Notes: generated by a model not told the origin, from the letters alone. Shown: positions 17,855 through 27,806, counted from the first letter of the stretch. The stretch is 64,000 nucleotides of DNA from Vibrio sp. BS-M-Sm-2 (GCF_041504345.1 NZ_CP167894.1:310001-374000), one strand, 5' to 3'. Numbers and translations: made by a program.

Positions 17855-17983
17855 TTCACCAAATCAAAGTCTGAATTAAGCGAATAAGAGTAGATAGCTG
17901 TATTATTTCAGATAAGCACTCTTATCGCTTAGTTATGGAAGTTCAGGTTTCCTGATTACAGGGGATTAACCAAGTTTGGGTTC

Positions 17984-19942
17984 TCAAACGATAACGACTT
18001 TATTACGCCCTGACTGCTTAGCTTGATACAAAGCGTCGTCTGCCGATTTTAAGTGTTTCTTATAGGTACGACTATTTAACTGTTGTTCCGTTAGATGAGT
18101 CGTCGCACCAATCGATGTAGTTAATTCTAGTAAGCCAGAATGCGTTTCAATCGGTTGGTCAGCGATCGCTTGCCTTATCAGCTCAAGTTCTTTATCAGGT
18201 TCTTGATTCCCAGCAAGCAACAAAACAAACTCTTCCCCACCCCATCTTGCCACAACATCATTTGTTGATAATATTTTCTCCAAACGCTTAGCGACTTCCA
18301 CCAGCACTTGGTCGCCGATATCATGCCCATAAGTGTCATTAACTTGTTTGAAGCGGTCCAAATCAAGAATAGCGAGCGTATACCCGAATGGCGACAAATG
18401 GTGTGGTATTGGCTGAGTTAACAGTTGTTCCAAGTAACGCCTATTGTATAAGCCTGTCAGTTCGCATCTTGTTGATTGCTTGAGTAACTCTTTGTTGGTC
18501 TTCTGGATGGAGCGCAACCTTATCAAAAGTAACGCGGCGCTGAACATCACCATGATACCCAACGCGACAACAATTCGATTTCGTAACTGCTGCTTATCTA
18601 AGGTCAGCTCACCCAACTCTTTCTCTGCATTTAGCAGTTCATTCTCTTTAGCTAATGATGCCGTAGCAAAATCTTGTTCGAGCAAGAAAATATCGCTCTG
18701 ACGCTTGTCAAACAACAGTGCCTTGTTACCCTTGTAGTAGAGTTTGAAGTAGCGAAGTGCGTTCTCGCTGTCGCCTCTCGAGTCATAGTATTCTGCAAGT
18801 GTTCTTAAACCGAGAACCTTCCAACTTCGAGAGCCAACAATGTCGAACATTGCATACGACCGCTTAAGATCTGCAAAGACAAAATTGTCTCGATTCAGAC
18901 CAATATTAGCTAAGGCTCTGTTTAAATAACACTGACCCAGTTGAAGTGTGTATCTGTCCACTCTCGGATATCTAAGGCACAGGTTTGCGACTTGCCGTGC
19001 TGACTCAAAGTTCTTTTCCGCCAACAACACATCACTCTCTGCTTTTAACAAGATGATTTTGTATCGCTCACTCACGTTATCGCCATTGAGTTTGGCAGCA
19101 CTTTGATACGCCTCTCGGCCTTTCACTAACTCACCACTGCGCAGATAGGCAAAAGACTCATTCACATGCAACACACCTATGGTAGACGCTTCAAGTAATC
19201 CGCTCTTATAATAGAGTCTTTTGGCTTTTTGAATCAGCTCAAGTGCTTTAGGCCAATCTTCCAAATAGATATAAAGCAGTGCCATGTTAGACACTAACTT
19301 GCTGTTGTAGATGTGATGAGGGTACTTCTTGCCCAGATCTAAGCCTTTATGGAAAAAGTATTGAGCTTCAGGAAAGTCATTGCGGATATTGTTGATGACA
19401 CCAGCCGTGTTATAGGCCTTAATCAACAACTCTTCATAGTGGAGCGATTCTGCGATATCTATCGCTGCTCTGATTTGGATTTCAGACTCCGCTAACTCAC
19501 CCTTACTGATGTATTCGATCGCCAACTCAACTAGAGATTGGGCCTTTAGCCAACCCATATGTTCGTGTTGTGCGAGTGCTTTAATCTGTCTGACGTATTC
19601 GGAAACCGCTTCGGTATCCAGTTTGTGTTGGGCGAAGTTCGACAAAATCATCAATTCGTAAGCACGATAGATGGCTTTATCTTGGTTTGGGAACTTGACT
19701 TGCAGAGCTTCGAGTTGTTTGGAAGCTAGATTAGGATCACCACGGGATATATCGAGAATATCAATCAATGCAGATCCATATTGAGAGAGTAATAACTCTT
19801 TCTCTGGACTATAAACACTCGGGTTTGCAGGGCGAATATGCTTTAAATCGTCGTCATAAGTTGGATAGAGCAAATACAGCCCAAGCACAACACTCATCAG
19901 AATGACGAGAAGGAATGAACCTAACACATTGTTTCTATTCAT
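17984..19942 (-). CDS. TPR-containing membrane diguanylate cyclase
   Basis: A 652-residue GGDEF protein. A membrane helix (about 8-26) is followed by a long periplasmic region of TPR-like helical pairs (about 60-400), a second membrane helix (about 455-475, VALGIMVMFSAALLL), and a cytosolic GGDEF domain with LDLDRFKQVND and active-site WGGEEF. It should make cyclic di-GMP. The inhibitory RxxD site expected just before the GGEEF strand reads STND, so feedback inhibition by product is probably absent. TPR input suggests a peptide or protein signal. It is monocistronic. Confidence 0.9.
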   Translation of the reverse strand: MNRNNVLGSFLLVILMSVVLGLYLLYPTYDDDLKHIRPANPSVYSPEKELLLSQYGSALIDILDISRGDPNLASKQLEALQVKFPNQDKAIYRAYELMILSNFAQHKLDTEAVSEYVRQIKALAQHEHMGWLKAQSLVELAIEYISKGELAESEIQIRAAIDIAESLHYEELLIKAYNTAGVINNIRNDFPEAQYFFHKGLDLGKKYPHHIYNSKLVSNMALLYIYLEDWPKALELIQKAKRLYYKSGLLEASTIGVLHVNESFAYLRSGELVKGREAYQSAAKLNGDNVSERYKIILLKAESDVLLAEKNFESARQVANLCLRYPRVDRYTLQLGQCYLNRALANIGLNRDNFVFADLKRSYAMFDIVGSRSWKVLGLRTLAEYYDSRGDSENALRYFKLYYKGNKALLFDKRQSDIFLLEQDFATASLAKENELLNAEKELGELTLDKQQLRNRIVVALGIMVMFSAALLLIRLRSIQKTNKELLKQSTRCELTGLYNRRYLEQLLTQPIPHHLSPFGYTLAILDLDRFKQVNDTYGHDIGDQVLVEVAKRLEKILSTNDVVARWGGEEFVLLLAGNQEPDKELELIRQAIADQPIETHSGLLELTTSIGATTHLTEQQLNSRTYKKHLKSADDALYQAKQSGRNKVVIV

Positions 19943-20200
19943 TTATCTGTGCCATTATTGATTGTATTCCAATTTCATCGACGTTTTACAAAGCGGCTAA
20001 ACATTATACCCGACAGATATACAGATTAAAATCCTGTGCACTGGTAGATCTGAGTAGTGTTTTTCTCATTAAATAGAATAATCAGGTAACTTTCTTGATT
20101 TAACTCAGACAATCATCTATCACATTGGCGTTATAGTAATTTTCCTGTTCCTACCTCCGCGGCTTCTTTAGAACAAGCGGAAGCATAATGAGAATTAACA

Positions 20201-21307
20201 ATGACCCAAATTAATGAACAACGTCTTGTAGAACATTTCTGCGATCTAGTGAAAATTGATAGTGAATCTCGTAACGAAAAAGCGATTGCTGAAGCTTTAG
20301 CTGAGCAACTCGGTGAACTAGGTTTTAAAGTTCACAAACTGGCGGTTCCTGAAGAAGTGTCTAATGGTTTCAACATTTACGCTCGTCTTAATGGCACTCT
20401 TCCAGGCAGCACAGTGTTCAGCTGCCACATGGACACTGTAACGCCAGGCATCGGCATTGAGCCAATCATCGAAGACGGCATCATTCGTTCAAAAGGCAAC
20501 ACAATTCTAGGTGGTGATGATAAGTCTGGCATCGCAGCTATCATGGAAGCAGTTCGCGTAATTAAAGCTGAAGGCCTAGCACACAAAACCATTGAAATTG
20601 CATTCACAGTATTCGAAGAAGGTGGTCTATTTGGTTCTTTGAACTTCGATATGTCTTACATTCAATCTGAGCACGCTATTGTACTAGATACGGGCGGTCC
20701 GATCGGCACTATCGTAAATGCAGCACCTGGCCAACAGAAAATCGTTGCTAAGATTAAAGGTCGCCCTGCTCATGCTGGTCTAGCACCAGAAGAAGGCATC
20801 AGCGCGATTCAAGTGGCAGCAGACGCTATCACTAAGATGAACCTGCTTCGTATCGATGAAGAAACAACAGCAAACGTTGGTATTATTGAAGGCGGTCAAG
20901 CGACTAACATCGTAATGCCAGAGCTTAAAGTGGTTGCGGAAGCTCGTTCCCTAAACGGCGAAAAGCTAACAGCGCAAGTCGAACACATGATCTCGACATT
21001 CGAAGAGAGCGCAAAGCAGTTCGGCGCTGAAGTAGAAATCGAATCAACTCGTGCTTACGATGCATTCGTTATTGCAGACGATCACCCGCATATTCTTTCG
21101 ATCAAATCAGCGTTCGAAAAGCTTGGCGTAACGGCAAACACCAAACGCACCGGTGGCGGTAGTGATGCAAACAACTTCAATGCGAAAGGTCTAACAACCG
21201 TTAACCTATCGACTGGTATGGCGAAAGTACACACCACTGAAGAGTACATCGCAGTGAAAGACATGGTTGCTATCACTGAGTTTGTTGTGGCTTACGTAAC
21301 ACAATAA
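20201..21307 (+). CDS. M20 family aminopeptidase, PepT-like
   Basis: A 368-residue zinc peptidase of the M20/PepT-like type. Seen motifs: SCHMDTV (first metal His and catalytic Asp), GGDDKSG (bridging Asp), FEEGGLFGS (catalytic and metal Glu), LDTGGP, and a late GGGSDANNF and VHTTEEYI (final metal His). The dimerisation insert is in the middle. It acts on short peptides in the cytosol. It is shorter than true PepT (about 408) and fits the pepT-like subfamily better. It is followed by a strong bidirectional terminator. Confidence 0.88.
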   Translation: MTQINEQRLVEHFCDLVKIDSESRNEKAIAEALAEQLGELGFKVHKLAVPEEVSNGFNIYARLNGTLPGSTVFSCHMDTVTPGIGIEPIIEDGIIRSKGNTILGGDDKSGIAAIMEAVRVIKAEGLAHKTIEIAFTVFEEGGLFGSLNFDMSYIQSEHAIVLDTGGPIGTIVNAAPGQQKIVAKIKGRPAHAGLAPEEGISAIQVAADAITKMNLLRIDEETTANVGIIEGGQATNIVMPELKVVAEARSLNGEKLTAQVEHMISTFEESAKQFGAEVEIESTRAYDAFVIADDHPHILSIKSAFEKLGVTANTKRTGGGSDANNFNAKGLTTVNLSTGMAKVHTTEEYIAVKDMVAITEFVVAYVTQ

Positions 21308-21350
21308 TCTTACTTGTGAGCTAGATGGAGACTACCATTTAGCTCATATC

Positions 21351-21390
21351 AAAAAGCCGAGTCGCCCCATGAGGTGCGACTCGGCTTTTT
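21351..21390. terminator. Bidirectional terminator
   Basis: A 15-bp perfect stem, AAAAAGCCGAGTCGC with its complement, ends in T5 on both strands. It serves the M20 peptidase gene and the convergent DUF3859 gene. Confidence 0.93.
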
Positions 21391-21436
21391 ATTGTCTTGC
21401 GTTTAGCCTAAAACTAACGTTTACCAGAAATTTCGT

Positions 21437-21859
21437 CTAAAAACCTCGACGCTTCCAGAACTGGCTTTCGTCTTTTGCTACTAGGTCGAATGTCTTATCT
21501 GCGATGATGTTGCCTTTTAGCTCGACCGTCATACGCCATTTACCTAGCTTGTTCGAGACAGGCGCCCAAATAGTGTCACCTAAGTAAAAATCCCAGTCAT
21601 TGTTGCCGACATACTCTTCGCCATCGAACGGTTCAAGTACCTCACCTTTATCAGTGATGATGTTCGGGTGATAAATGCAGTAACGAATCTTCTCGCCTTT
21701 GGCTTTTTTTATATTCAAGATATAGCCAAACTCCACGTCGATTTCAGCATCAACGATGGTGGTGAACTCTTGGATTTTTGGAAGGTCTTTAGATTTTGAA
21801 TCCCATGTGGAGTAGATACCATAAGAGGTCATGTCGACCACAACAGAGCGCTTTGCCAT
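21437..21859 (-). CDS. DUF3859 domain protein
   Basis: A 140-residue protein with the family pattern SYGIYSTWDS, KDLPKIQEFTT, VDVEFG-like strand, YCIYHPNI, and NDWDFYLGDTIW followed by GKWRMTVEL. It is a single beta-rich domain with no signal peptide. Function unknown. Its start ATG is about 70 nt from the P-loop kinase gene on the same strand, so they may share a transcript. Confidence 0.8.
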   Translation of the reverse strand: MAKRSVVVDMTSYGIYSTWDSKSKDLPKIQEFTTIVDAEIDVEFGYILNIKKAKGEKIRYCIYHPNIITDKGEVLEPFDGEEYVGNNDWDFYLGDTIWAPVSNKLGKWRMTVELKGNIIADKTFDLVAKDESQFWKRRGF

Positions 21860-21928
21860 TTCAATCTTTACCTTGGAGTTATTCTATTAACTTTATGTTA
21901 TTTGCCATTCAGCCAATCAAGCTCAAGG

Positions 21929-22297
21929 CTATTCTTGCCAATCTTTCGCCATTCGCTTGATCACTGAAGGTTCAATATTGTGAATAGTGCCATAGTTCTC
22001 TCGGCAAACTTCAATCACCAAGTCAGCGTTGTATTTGAGTGCAAGTTGACGATAAGCCTTCATTTCCCATTGTTTGATGAAGGTATTTGAGACCACGACA
22101 TCAAGGCCTTGCTTTAGACCATTTTCAGCCGTGTTCTGACACCACTCATGTGCTTGTTGCAGCTGCCTAGGGTCAAAATGGTACTCACCTTGCTCATTCA
22201 CATAATACATATCGGCTTCGACATGTAATGCATCGTAGGTCTTTGCCTTTGTTGATTTACCCGAGCCAGGCAACCCTCGAATGAGTATTAACTTCAT
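21929..22297 (-). CDS. Small P-loop kinase-like protein (AAA_33)
   Basis: A 122-residue P-loop protein with Walker A GLPGSGKS at residues 9-16, a nearby VEADMYY acidic motif, and VVVSNTFIK as the expected third strand. It belongs to the polynucleotide kinase-like ATPases (AAA_33), at the small end of the range. A nucleic-acid or small-molecule kinase role is likely but the substrate is unknown. It reads against metA, which is divergent. Confidence 0.8.
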   Translation of the reverse strand: MKLILIRGLPGSGKSTKAKTYDALHVEADMYYVNEQGEYHFDPRQLQQAHEWCQNTAENGLKQGLDVVVSNTFIKQWEMKAYRQLALKYNADLVIEVCRENYGTIHNIEPSVIKRMAKDWQE

Positions 22298-22531
22298 CTG
22301 TCACTTTATAGGCTAATTCGAAAACATGAGTTTATCGTAAATAGTAACGAGTTTCTCTGATAACTGCCTTTACTCTGCGTCCGAAAACCAAGTCCTTACA
22401 CTAGAGTCAGGTAATCACTGAATACTACGAGACTCCCCTCGAAGCCCGTGGATTGCTTCTGATAGAAAACACAAATAATTTACATCTATCCATTTTGCAT
22501 ATCGACAAGCGTATCAAACTACTATAGATTT

Positions 22532-22555
22532 AGATGTATAGACGTCTACATATCT
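22532..22555 (+). promoter_or_regulatory. MetJ operator, three tandem met boxes
   Basis: Three adjacent 8-mers, AGATGTAT, AGACGTCT and ACATATCT, match the met box AGACGTCT at 5, 8 and 5 of 8 positions. They lie about 18 nt before the metA start, where a MetJ array with S-adenosylmethionine would repress transcription. Confidence 0.88.
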
Positions 22556-22572
22556 AGCTTAGGGAGAAAGCT

Positions 22573-23514
22573 GTGCCTATTCGCATTCCAGACCAATTGC
22601 CAGCATCTGATGTTCTTCGTGAAGAAAACATCTTCGTTATGCCGTTATCAAGAGCATCGACACAGGAAATTCGTCCACTTCGAGTCTTGATCCTCAACCT
22701 AATGCCGAAAAAGATTGAAACTGAAACTCAATTTTTACGCCTACTATCAAACAGCCCATTGCAAGTGGACGTAGAGCTGCTGCGCATTGATGACCGACCA
22801 AGTAAAAACACACCGACTGAACACCTTGATAACTTCTACCGCCAATTTGAAATGGTCAAAGGAAGAAACTTTGATGGATTGATCATCACTGGTGCGCCGC
22901 TTGGCTTGGTTCAATTTGAAGATGTTATCTACTGGGATCATTTAAAAACCATCATGGAGTGGGCAAACAAACACGTGACTTCAACTCTATACGTATGTTG
23001 GGCGGCTCAGGCTGGTTTGAAATTATTGTATGATTTGCCTAAACGTACTCGTAAAGAGAAGCTGTCTGGTGTTTATAACCACGAGATACATAACCCATAC
23101 CACCCTATTTTACGTGGCTTCGACGATACATTCTTGGCACCGCACTCTCGCTATGCTGACTTCTCTCAGGAGTACTTAGCTGAGCATACTGACCTTGATG
23201 TTCTTGCGACTTCTGATGTTGCGGGTGTATATCTAGCGGCGACCAAAGATAAGCGAAACGTGTTTGTAACAGGTCACCCTGAATACGACTCCCATACACT
23301 TCACAATGAATACATTCGTGATTTAGGTGAAGGCATGGAGCCTGTTATACCGATCAACTACTACCCGAACAACAATCCAGACAACAAGCCTGTTGCAAGC
23401 TGGCGTAGTCATGGCCACTTGTTGTTCTCTAACTGGCTAAACTACTGCGTTTACCAACAAACGCCTTATGATTTGGATCATTTCAGCGAAGAAAATTTCA
23501 CTAAAGACGATTAA
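22573..23514 (+). CDS. metA: Homoserine O-succinyltransferase MetA
   Basis: This 313-residue enzyme activates homoserine with succinyl-CoA (or acetyl-CoA) in the first committed step of methionine synthesis. Motifs: [10 protein letters not shown] at the start, [11 protein letters not shown], the nucleophile Cys in YVCWAAQAG (about residue 142), and the His/Glu pair in VTGHPEYD (about 235-237). Length is standard. The start is GTG with AGGGAGAAAG upstream. Three met boxes just before it show MetJ repression. It is monocistronic and followed by a terminator. Confidence 0.95.
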   Translation: MPIRIPDQLPASDVLREENIFVMPLSRASTQEIRPLRVLILNLMPKKIETETQFLRLLSNSPLQVDVELLRIDDRPSKNTPTEHLDNFYRQFEMVKGRNFDGLIITGAPLGLVQFEDVIYWDHLKTIMEWANKHVTSTLYVCWAAQAGLKLLYDLPKRTRKEKLSGVYNHEIHNPYHPILRGFDDTFLAPHSRYADFSQEYLAEHTDLDVLATSDVAGVYLAATKDKRNVFVTGHPEYDSHTLHNEYIRDLGEGMEPVIPINYYPNNNPDNKPVASWRSHGHLLFSNWLNYCVYQQTPYDLDHFSEENFTKDD

Positions 23515-23541
23515 GTTCTTTATTCCGATTCAAAAACACAT

Positions 23542-23595
23542 AAAGCCGTGTTCAGTAGATTGTTGATAAAACGACGAATTGGACGCGGTTTTTTT
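23542..23595 (+). terminator. Terminator after metA
   Basis: A 12-bp stem, with some G-U pairs, between AAAGCCGTGTTC and GGACGCGGTTTT, with a T7 run after it. Confidence 0.7.
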
Positions 23596-23683
23596 ATGGT
23601 GGTTGAGTCGCATTCCATAATAGATTTAACACTTCAATGGGTTTGATTTCATATGATGGGTTGGTGTTCATAAGGAGCTTCAC

Positions 23684-24451
23684 ATGCCTGCCAAGCCGTC
23701 ATTCTCAAACCCGATTTCGTCATCCCGACCCCGTCCATTATCAAGCGTGGTTCTACTCGCCTTGATTTCGTTGGTCGGTTGCGTCTCTGTTACTGAGGGG
23801 CCACCAAAAATTGAAAGTGACCCTATTGCGATGTCTGAATCTCGAATCGAATTAGGTTTGGGCTATATGGGACAAGGCAATATGGTAAGAGCGCGTGAAA
23901 ATCTTGAGCTCGCAATTAAACACGCACCTAGCTACTACCGTGCTCGGCTTTCAATGGCGCATTACTACGAACAAGTGGGCGAAGTAGACGAAGCGAGAAC
24001 CACTTACCGCAAAGCGCTCAGTCTCGATTCAAGAAACGGCAATGTATTGAACAACTACGGTACATTCTTGTGTAAACAAGGCGAATACGAACAAGCCGAT
24101 AAATACTTTAATCGTGCTATCGACCAGCCCTACTACTACTTGGTGTCTGCAAGTTATGAAAATGCCGCGTTTTGCGCATTTAAGGCTGGCAATACCGACC
24201 AAGCGAAGTACTACTTCAGCAGAGCGATTGACCACGATCCAAACCGCGTAAAATCGATACTACAGTTATCAAAAATTGAAGTGAGTGACGCCAATTACAA
24301 TGACGCTCGACTCCGTTTATTCAAATTCCACCAGCGTTATGGCTATCAAATTCCATCGCTTAAAATCTTGGTCGATCTCGAAAACAAAGCAGGTAACAGA
24401 GCTCTAGAACAGAAATATCAGAGTAAGTTAGATGAGTTACTTTCTGCTTAG
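23684..24451 (+). CDS. PilF/PilW-like TPR lipoprotein
   Basis: A 255-residue protein that starts after AAGGAG. The N-terminus is basic and Pro/Ser rich, then a hydrophobic core ends in the lipobox LVGC (Cys about 33). The rest is TPR repeats: LGLGYMGQGNMVRARENLEL, YYRARLSMAHYYEQVGEVDE, NGNVLNNYGTFLCKQGEYEQ, ENAAFCAFKAGNTDQA. This is the plan of PilF, the outer-membrane lipoprotein that assembles the type IV pilus secretin. In vibrios the usual pilF lies between rlmN and rodZ; neither is here, so this may be a second copy with another client. Function is inferred. Confidence 0.7.
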   Translation: MPAKPSFSNPISSSRPRPLSSVVLLALISLVGCVSVTEGPPKIESDPIAMSESRIELGLGYMGQGNMVRARENLELAIKHAPSYYRARLSMAHYYEQVGEVDEARTTYRKALSLDSRNGNVLNNYGTFLCKQGEYEQADKYFNRAIDQPYYYLVSASYENAAFCAFKAGNTDQAKYYFSRAIDHDPNRVKSILQLSKIEVSDANYNDARLRLFKFHQRYGYQIPSLKILVDLENKAGNRALEQKYQSKLDELLSA

Positions 24452-24472
24452 CGTATATGCAAAACACAAAAA

Positions 24473-24502
24473 ACGGGCTTGTTGCATTAACAACAAGCCC
24501 GT
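24473..24502. terminator. Terminator, mainly for rlmF
   Basis: A perfect 12-bp stem ACGGGCTTGTTG with a CATTAA loop. The minus strand continues into a T6 run, so it ends rlmF; it can also stop the PilF-like gene from the other side. Confidence 0.88.
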
Positions 24503-24540
24503 TCGTAATTTCAGCTTAATATCTTAACTAAGTGTAGCGG

Positions 24541-25842
24541 CTATTTGAGCGCAATCCACTCTTGTCTTTGCTCGTCGTCCATAAAGGTCCATGCGATAAA
24601 GCGACTTACCTTCTGCCCTTGCGACATTTCTACCACTTTCACTTGTTTAGCTCGTAGCTTACCAAGCTCTGAACGAACCATATCGACGTTATCTTTCTTA
24701 GAAATCAATGTCGTAAACCACAAGACTTGAGTAGCAAAAAGTTGACTCTCTCTTGCCATCTTCATAATGAAAGCGGCTTCGCCACCCGGGCACCAAAGCT
24801 CGGCTTTTTGACCACCAAAGTTTAAGGTTGGTTTATCTTGCTTAGTTGATTTATCTAACTTAACTGGCTTCTTGTTCGTTTCTGGCTTGAATGACTGACC
24901 TGCTTTCTTAGCACGGTTTGCCGCTAGATTATCCAGTTTACGTTGTGACCCCTTTTCCGCTTCTTCAAGAGAGCTGTGGAATGGAGGGTTACAAATAGTG
25001 ACATCGTAACGTTCATTATCTTTAATCACGCCCTTAAAGATAGATTCAGAGTCCGCTTGTAGGCGAGCCCGGATCTTACCTTTTAGATTAGGGTTACTTT
25101 CCGCAATGAAGTTCGCTGTTTTGATAGAGACTGAGTCGACATCAGTTCCCGTGCAGCGCCACTTATACTCTGTCGCACCAATGATTGGGTAAATACAGTT
25201 TGCACCAACACCAATATCTAGCGCTTTCACAGACGCGTGGTTATAAGGTTCGCCTTGGCCATCGCTATTAAGGATGTCAGCTACTCTGTGAATGTAGTCT
25301 GCACGACCAGGAATTGGCGGACACAAGTAACCTGCAGGAATATCCCAATGTTTAACGCCATAGTGATGCGCCAACAAAGCTTTGTTGAGTAGCTTAACGG
25401 CTAATGGATCAGAGAAATTAATGGTGTCTTCACCCACTGGGTTCTTGATCAGATGCTCTTTTAGCTCGGGCAAGGCTGCAACCAACAACTCAAAGTCATA
25501 ACGGCCAGTGTGCTGGTTTCTTGGGTGTAACCCACCTTGAGGTTTTTCAGCCGAACGTCTTTTCTGGGCTGCGTTCTTGTTAAAAGCCGTTTGATTGAAA
25601 GAACCCTTGTTCGATGATCCTTTATTTGAACCCGGTTTGCCTTTGCTATCTTTTGCAAAAGGTCGCTTTGCTTTGTTATTGCCCGCACCTTTCGGTGCAC
25701 TATTCTTGCGGCTTTTATCAGATGTGTTCTTTGTAGAAATACGCTTGTCGCTACCTTCTTTATTTTTATTGTCTTTTGTTTTTACTGATGAAGTGCTGTT
25801 TTTCGACAGGCTTAGCGTCGTTCTATTTTGTGATTGGCTCAT
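24541..25842 (-). CDS. rlmF: 23S rRNA (adenine1618-N6)-methyltransferase RlmF
   Basis: The 433-residue protein carries the RlmF methyltransferase: [13 protein letters not shown], the SAM-binding [15 protein letters not shown], and the catalytic NPPFHSS motif, followed by RKAEL-type sequence and GEAAFI. It methylates A1618 of 23S rRNA. E. coli RlmF is about 308 residues; here the first 100 residues are a basic, low-complexity tail full of Lys, Ser, Asn and Gly ([11 protein letters not shown]), probably disordered and RNA-binding. The ATG is four bases after the stop of the YgjP-like gene, so they form an operon. Confidence 0.92.
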   Translation of the reverse strand: MSQSQNRTTLSLSKNSTSSVKTKDNKNKEGSDKRISTKNTSDKSRKNSAPKGAGNNKAKRPFAKDSKGKPGSNKGSSNKGSFNQTAFNKNAAQKRRSAEKPQGGLHPRNQHTGRYDFELLVAALPELKEHLIKNPVGEDTINFSDPLAVKLLNKALLAHHYGVKHWDIPAGYLCPPIPGRADYIHRVADILNSDGQGEPYNHASVKALDIGVGANCIYPIIGATEYKWRCTGTDVDSVSIKTANFIAESNPNLKGKIRARLQADSESIFKGVIKDNERYDVTICNPPFHSSLEEAEKGSQRKLDNLAANRAKKAGQSFKPETNKKPVKLDKSTKQDKPTLNFGGQKAELWCPGGEAAFIMKMARESQLFATQVLWFTTLISKKDNVDMVRSELGKLRAKQVKVVEMSQGQKVSRFIAWTFMDDEQRQEWIALK

Positions 25843-25846
25843 TGGG

Positions 25847-26344
25847 CTACTTCTTTAAATCTAAATACATCATGAATAAACGGGCATCCAACTCAAGTTG
25901 ATGATATTCCGGCTCCATGTGACAGCATAGTTGGTAAAAGGCTTTGTCGTGCTCTTTCTCTTTGATATGCGCCAGTTCGTGTACCACCAGCATTCTCAGC
26001 AAAGGTTCTGGTGCATTTTTAAAAACACTGGCGATACGAATCTCATTCTTTGATTTGATCTTTCCACCATGATTCTTGGCAACGTAAGAATGCAGACCCA
26101 ACGCATTGTTGATTAGGTGTATCTTACCGTCGTAAATCACTTTGCTGATCGGTGGTGTTTTTTTCATGTAGCGATTTTTTATCTCAATCGCATAGTCAAA
26201 CAGGGCTTTCTCGCTTTTTATTTCATGATTCTTTGGGTAGCGAGCTTCAAACCACGGCACTAATTTTCCCGACTCAACAAGTTGCGTCACAGGATCAAGT
26301 ATGTGCTTTGGATAGCCTTGAATATAGCGTAAAGAAGGATGCAT
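25847..26344 (-). CDS. YgjP-like M48-type metallopeptidase
   Basis: A 165-residue protein with the zinc motif [16 protein letters not shown] and the C-terminal acidic DLKK tail of the YgjP/DUF45 family. HELAH provides two zinc ligands and the catalytic Glu; the third ligand is likely the later His of KEHDK. No signal peptide, so it acts in the cytosol or is unexported. Substrate unknown. It leads the operon with rlmF, with only a 4-nt gap. Confidence 0.85.
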   Translation of the reverse strand: MHPSLRYIQGYPKHILDPVTQLVESGKLVPWFEARYPKNHEIKSEKALFDYAIEIKNRYMKKTPPISKVIYDGKIHLINNALGLHSYVAKNHGGKIKSKNEIRIASVFKNAPEPLLRMLVVHELAHIKEKEHDKAFYQLCCHMEPEYHQLELDARLFMMYLDLKK

Positions 26345-26497
26345 GCTGAAAGACCGTACAAGTTACACCACGACAATACGTTGTGGTCTTGAAAATTGAG
26401 CTGCATAGTGTAACTGATCACTCTTTTCTAATCACCTAGGATTCGTTACACTTTAGTGAGATTCACCAAGAGCTAGACTCAAAAAGAGATTGTAAAA

Positions 26498-26734
26498 ATG
26501 AAACGTGTTGTATTGTACGTCGCAGACAAATGCCCGCACTGTAAAGATGCCCAAAGGTATTTAGACTCTAAGAAAATTGTTTACCGCCTAACGAATGCAA
26601 AGATGCAGCGTGGTCGTAAAGAATTGCAAGCGATGGGTGCTCGTTCTATCCCCGTGCTTAAGATCGGCGATCAAGTGATGGTCGGCTGGAATCAGAAAAA
26701 CTTCGATAAGATGTATAACTCAAAGAACACTTAA
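26498..26734 (+). CDS. Glutaredoxin-like protein with CPHC active site
   Basis: A 78-residue thioredoxin-fold protein: RVVLYVADKCPHCKDAQRYL (redox CPHC), then the cis-Pro loop RSIPVLKIGD and the GWNQKNFDK end. The family reduces disulfides or carries glutathione-linked electrons in the cytosol; the CPHC motif in place of CPYC changes the redox potential. It is monocistronic and has its own terminator. Confidence 0.88.
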   Translation: MKRVVLYVADKCPHCKDAQRYLDSKKIVYRLTNAKMQRGRKELQAMGARSIPVLKIGDQVMVGWNQKNFDKMYNSKNT

Positions 26735-26764
26735 CGTGATTTAAGAGACTTATATTTCTACAAA

Positions 26765-26807
26765 CAAAGCCCGAATGCCCAACCAAGGATATTCGGGCTT
26801 TGTTTTG
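26765..26807 (+). terminator. Terminator after the glutaredoxin gene
   Basis: A perfect 12-bp stem, CAAAGCCCGAAT with its complement, across a 14-nt loop and followed by TTTT. Confidence 0.85.
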
Positions 26808-26823
26808 TCTATTGCATTCTAAA

Positions 26824-27696
26824 TCACACGTACCGCTTAACGAATTCGATAAAGGTTCGGTCTGCTTTTGACAGATACCCTTCCTTTCTCCACGCCAAAG
26901 ATAGATTCAGCTTCACAGGGTCTTTAAATGGCACGCCTACTACGTCTTCCTCGTATTCTGTAACCAAACTGAGCAAAGCGGTGATGGCAAACTCTCGCTT
27001 CACGATAGAAAGAATCATCGGCAATAAATTGGTTTCGAACGCGATGGTCATATCGAGGTTGTACTTCTTGCAAGTAGCATCGATAAAATCACGGTGGAAG
27101 TAGCCTGATTTGAACATGATGAGTTCTTGAGCAAAAAACTCTTCAAAGGTGATGGATGGTTGCGTTGCCAGTGGGTGATCTTTGCCAACGACCGCTAGCA
27201 TTTCTGAGCTTAACAGGTGGTCAGTTTCAAGATCATCAGGGACATTCTCATGGTTGATTACGCCGATATCGAGTTCGCCGTTTAACAACATTTCTCGAAT
27301 CGATGCGGTGCCGGCATCAATCAAGGTCAACTTTAGGTTTGGGTATTGGCTTTTAAATGCCATCACAACTTGCGGGAAAAAATAACTCCCCATCATGCTT
27401 GGAGCGCCTAACCGCACCTCGCCTTTCTCCAACCCCTTTAACTCATTCATCGCAAGCTGCGCATCATCAAACTGCTGGGCGATTCGCTTTGCATGCTCAA
27501 ACAGTACCTTTCCCTCTTCCGTTAAGGTGACGGATTTATCTCCACGACGAAACAGAATCAACTCAAGCATTTGTTCGAGTTTTTTTATGGAGATACTCAA
27601 TGCGGGTTGAGCGATATGCAGCGCTTTGGCGGCCTGAGTGAAATTACCAAACTGCGCAACAGCCAGAAAATGTCGAAGTGGTTTTGATTCAAGCAT
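26824..27696 (-). CDS. LysR-type transcriptional regulator
   Basis: The 290-residue protein has the N-terminal LysR helix-turn-helix (LRHFLAVAQFGNFTQAAKAL, HIAQPALSISIKKLEQ) and a periplasmic-binding-like effector domain. It is divergent from the MFS transporter gene, the usual layout for a regulator and its target. The 110-bp gap holds two 22-bp-spaced A+T-rich palindromic repeats that fit a LysR operator. The inducer is unknown. Confidence 0.9.
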   Translation of the reverse strand: MLESKPLRHFLAVAQFGNFTQAAKALHIAQPALSISIKKLEQMLELILFRRGDKSVTLTEEGKVLFEHAKRIAQQFDDAQLAMNELKGLEKGEVRLGAPSMMGSYFFPQVVMAFKSQYPNLKLTLIDAGTASIREMLLNGELDIGVINHENVPDDLETDHLLSSEMLAVVGKDHPLATQPSITFEEFFAQELIMFKSGYFHRDFIDATCKKYNLDMTIAFETNLLPMILSIVKREFAITALLSLVTEYEEDVVGVPFKDPVKLNLSLAWRKEGYLSKADRTFIEFVKRYV

Positions 27697-27700
27697 GACG

Positions 27701-27737
27701 ATATATTTAATATATAGAGGTGATATTTTTAATATAT
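27701..27737. promoter_or_regulatory. Tandem palindromic repeats between LysR and MFS genes
   Basis: GATATATTTAATATAT at 27700-27715 recurs as GATATTTTTAATATAT at 27722-27737. The offset is 22 bp, two turns of the helix, and each copy is nearly self-complementary. This is the layout of a LysR regulator site. Confidence 0.65.
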
Positions 27738-27806
27738 TTCTTTAATCACACTTGTGCTGATAACTTGTTCACAAATAGCTTACTAACTCGTGCAGGCACA
27801 ACGTAA

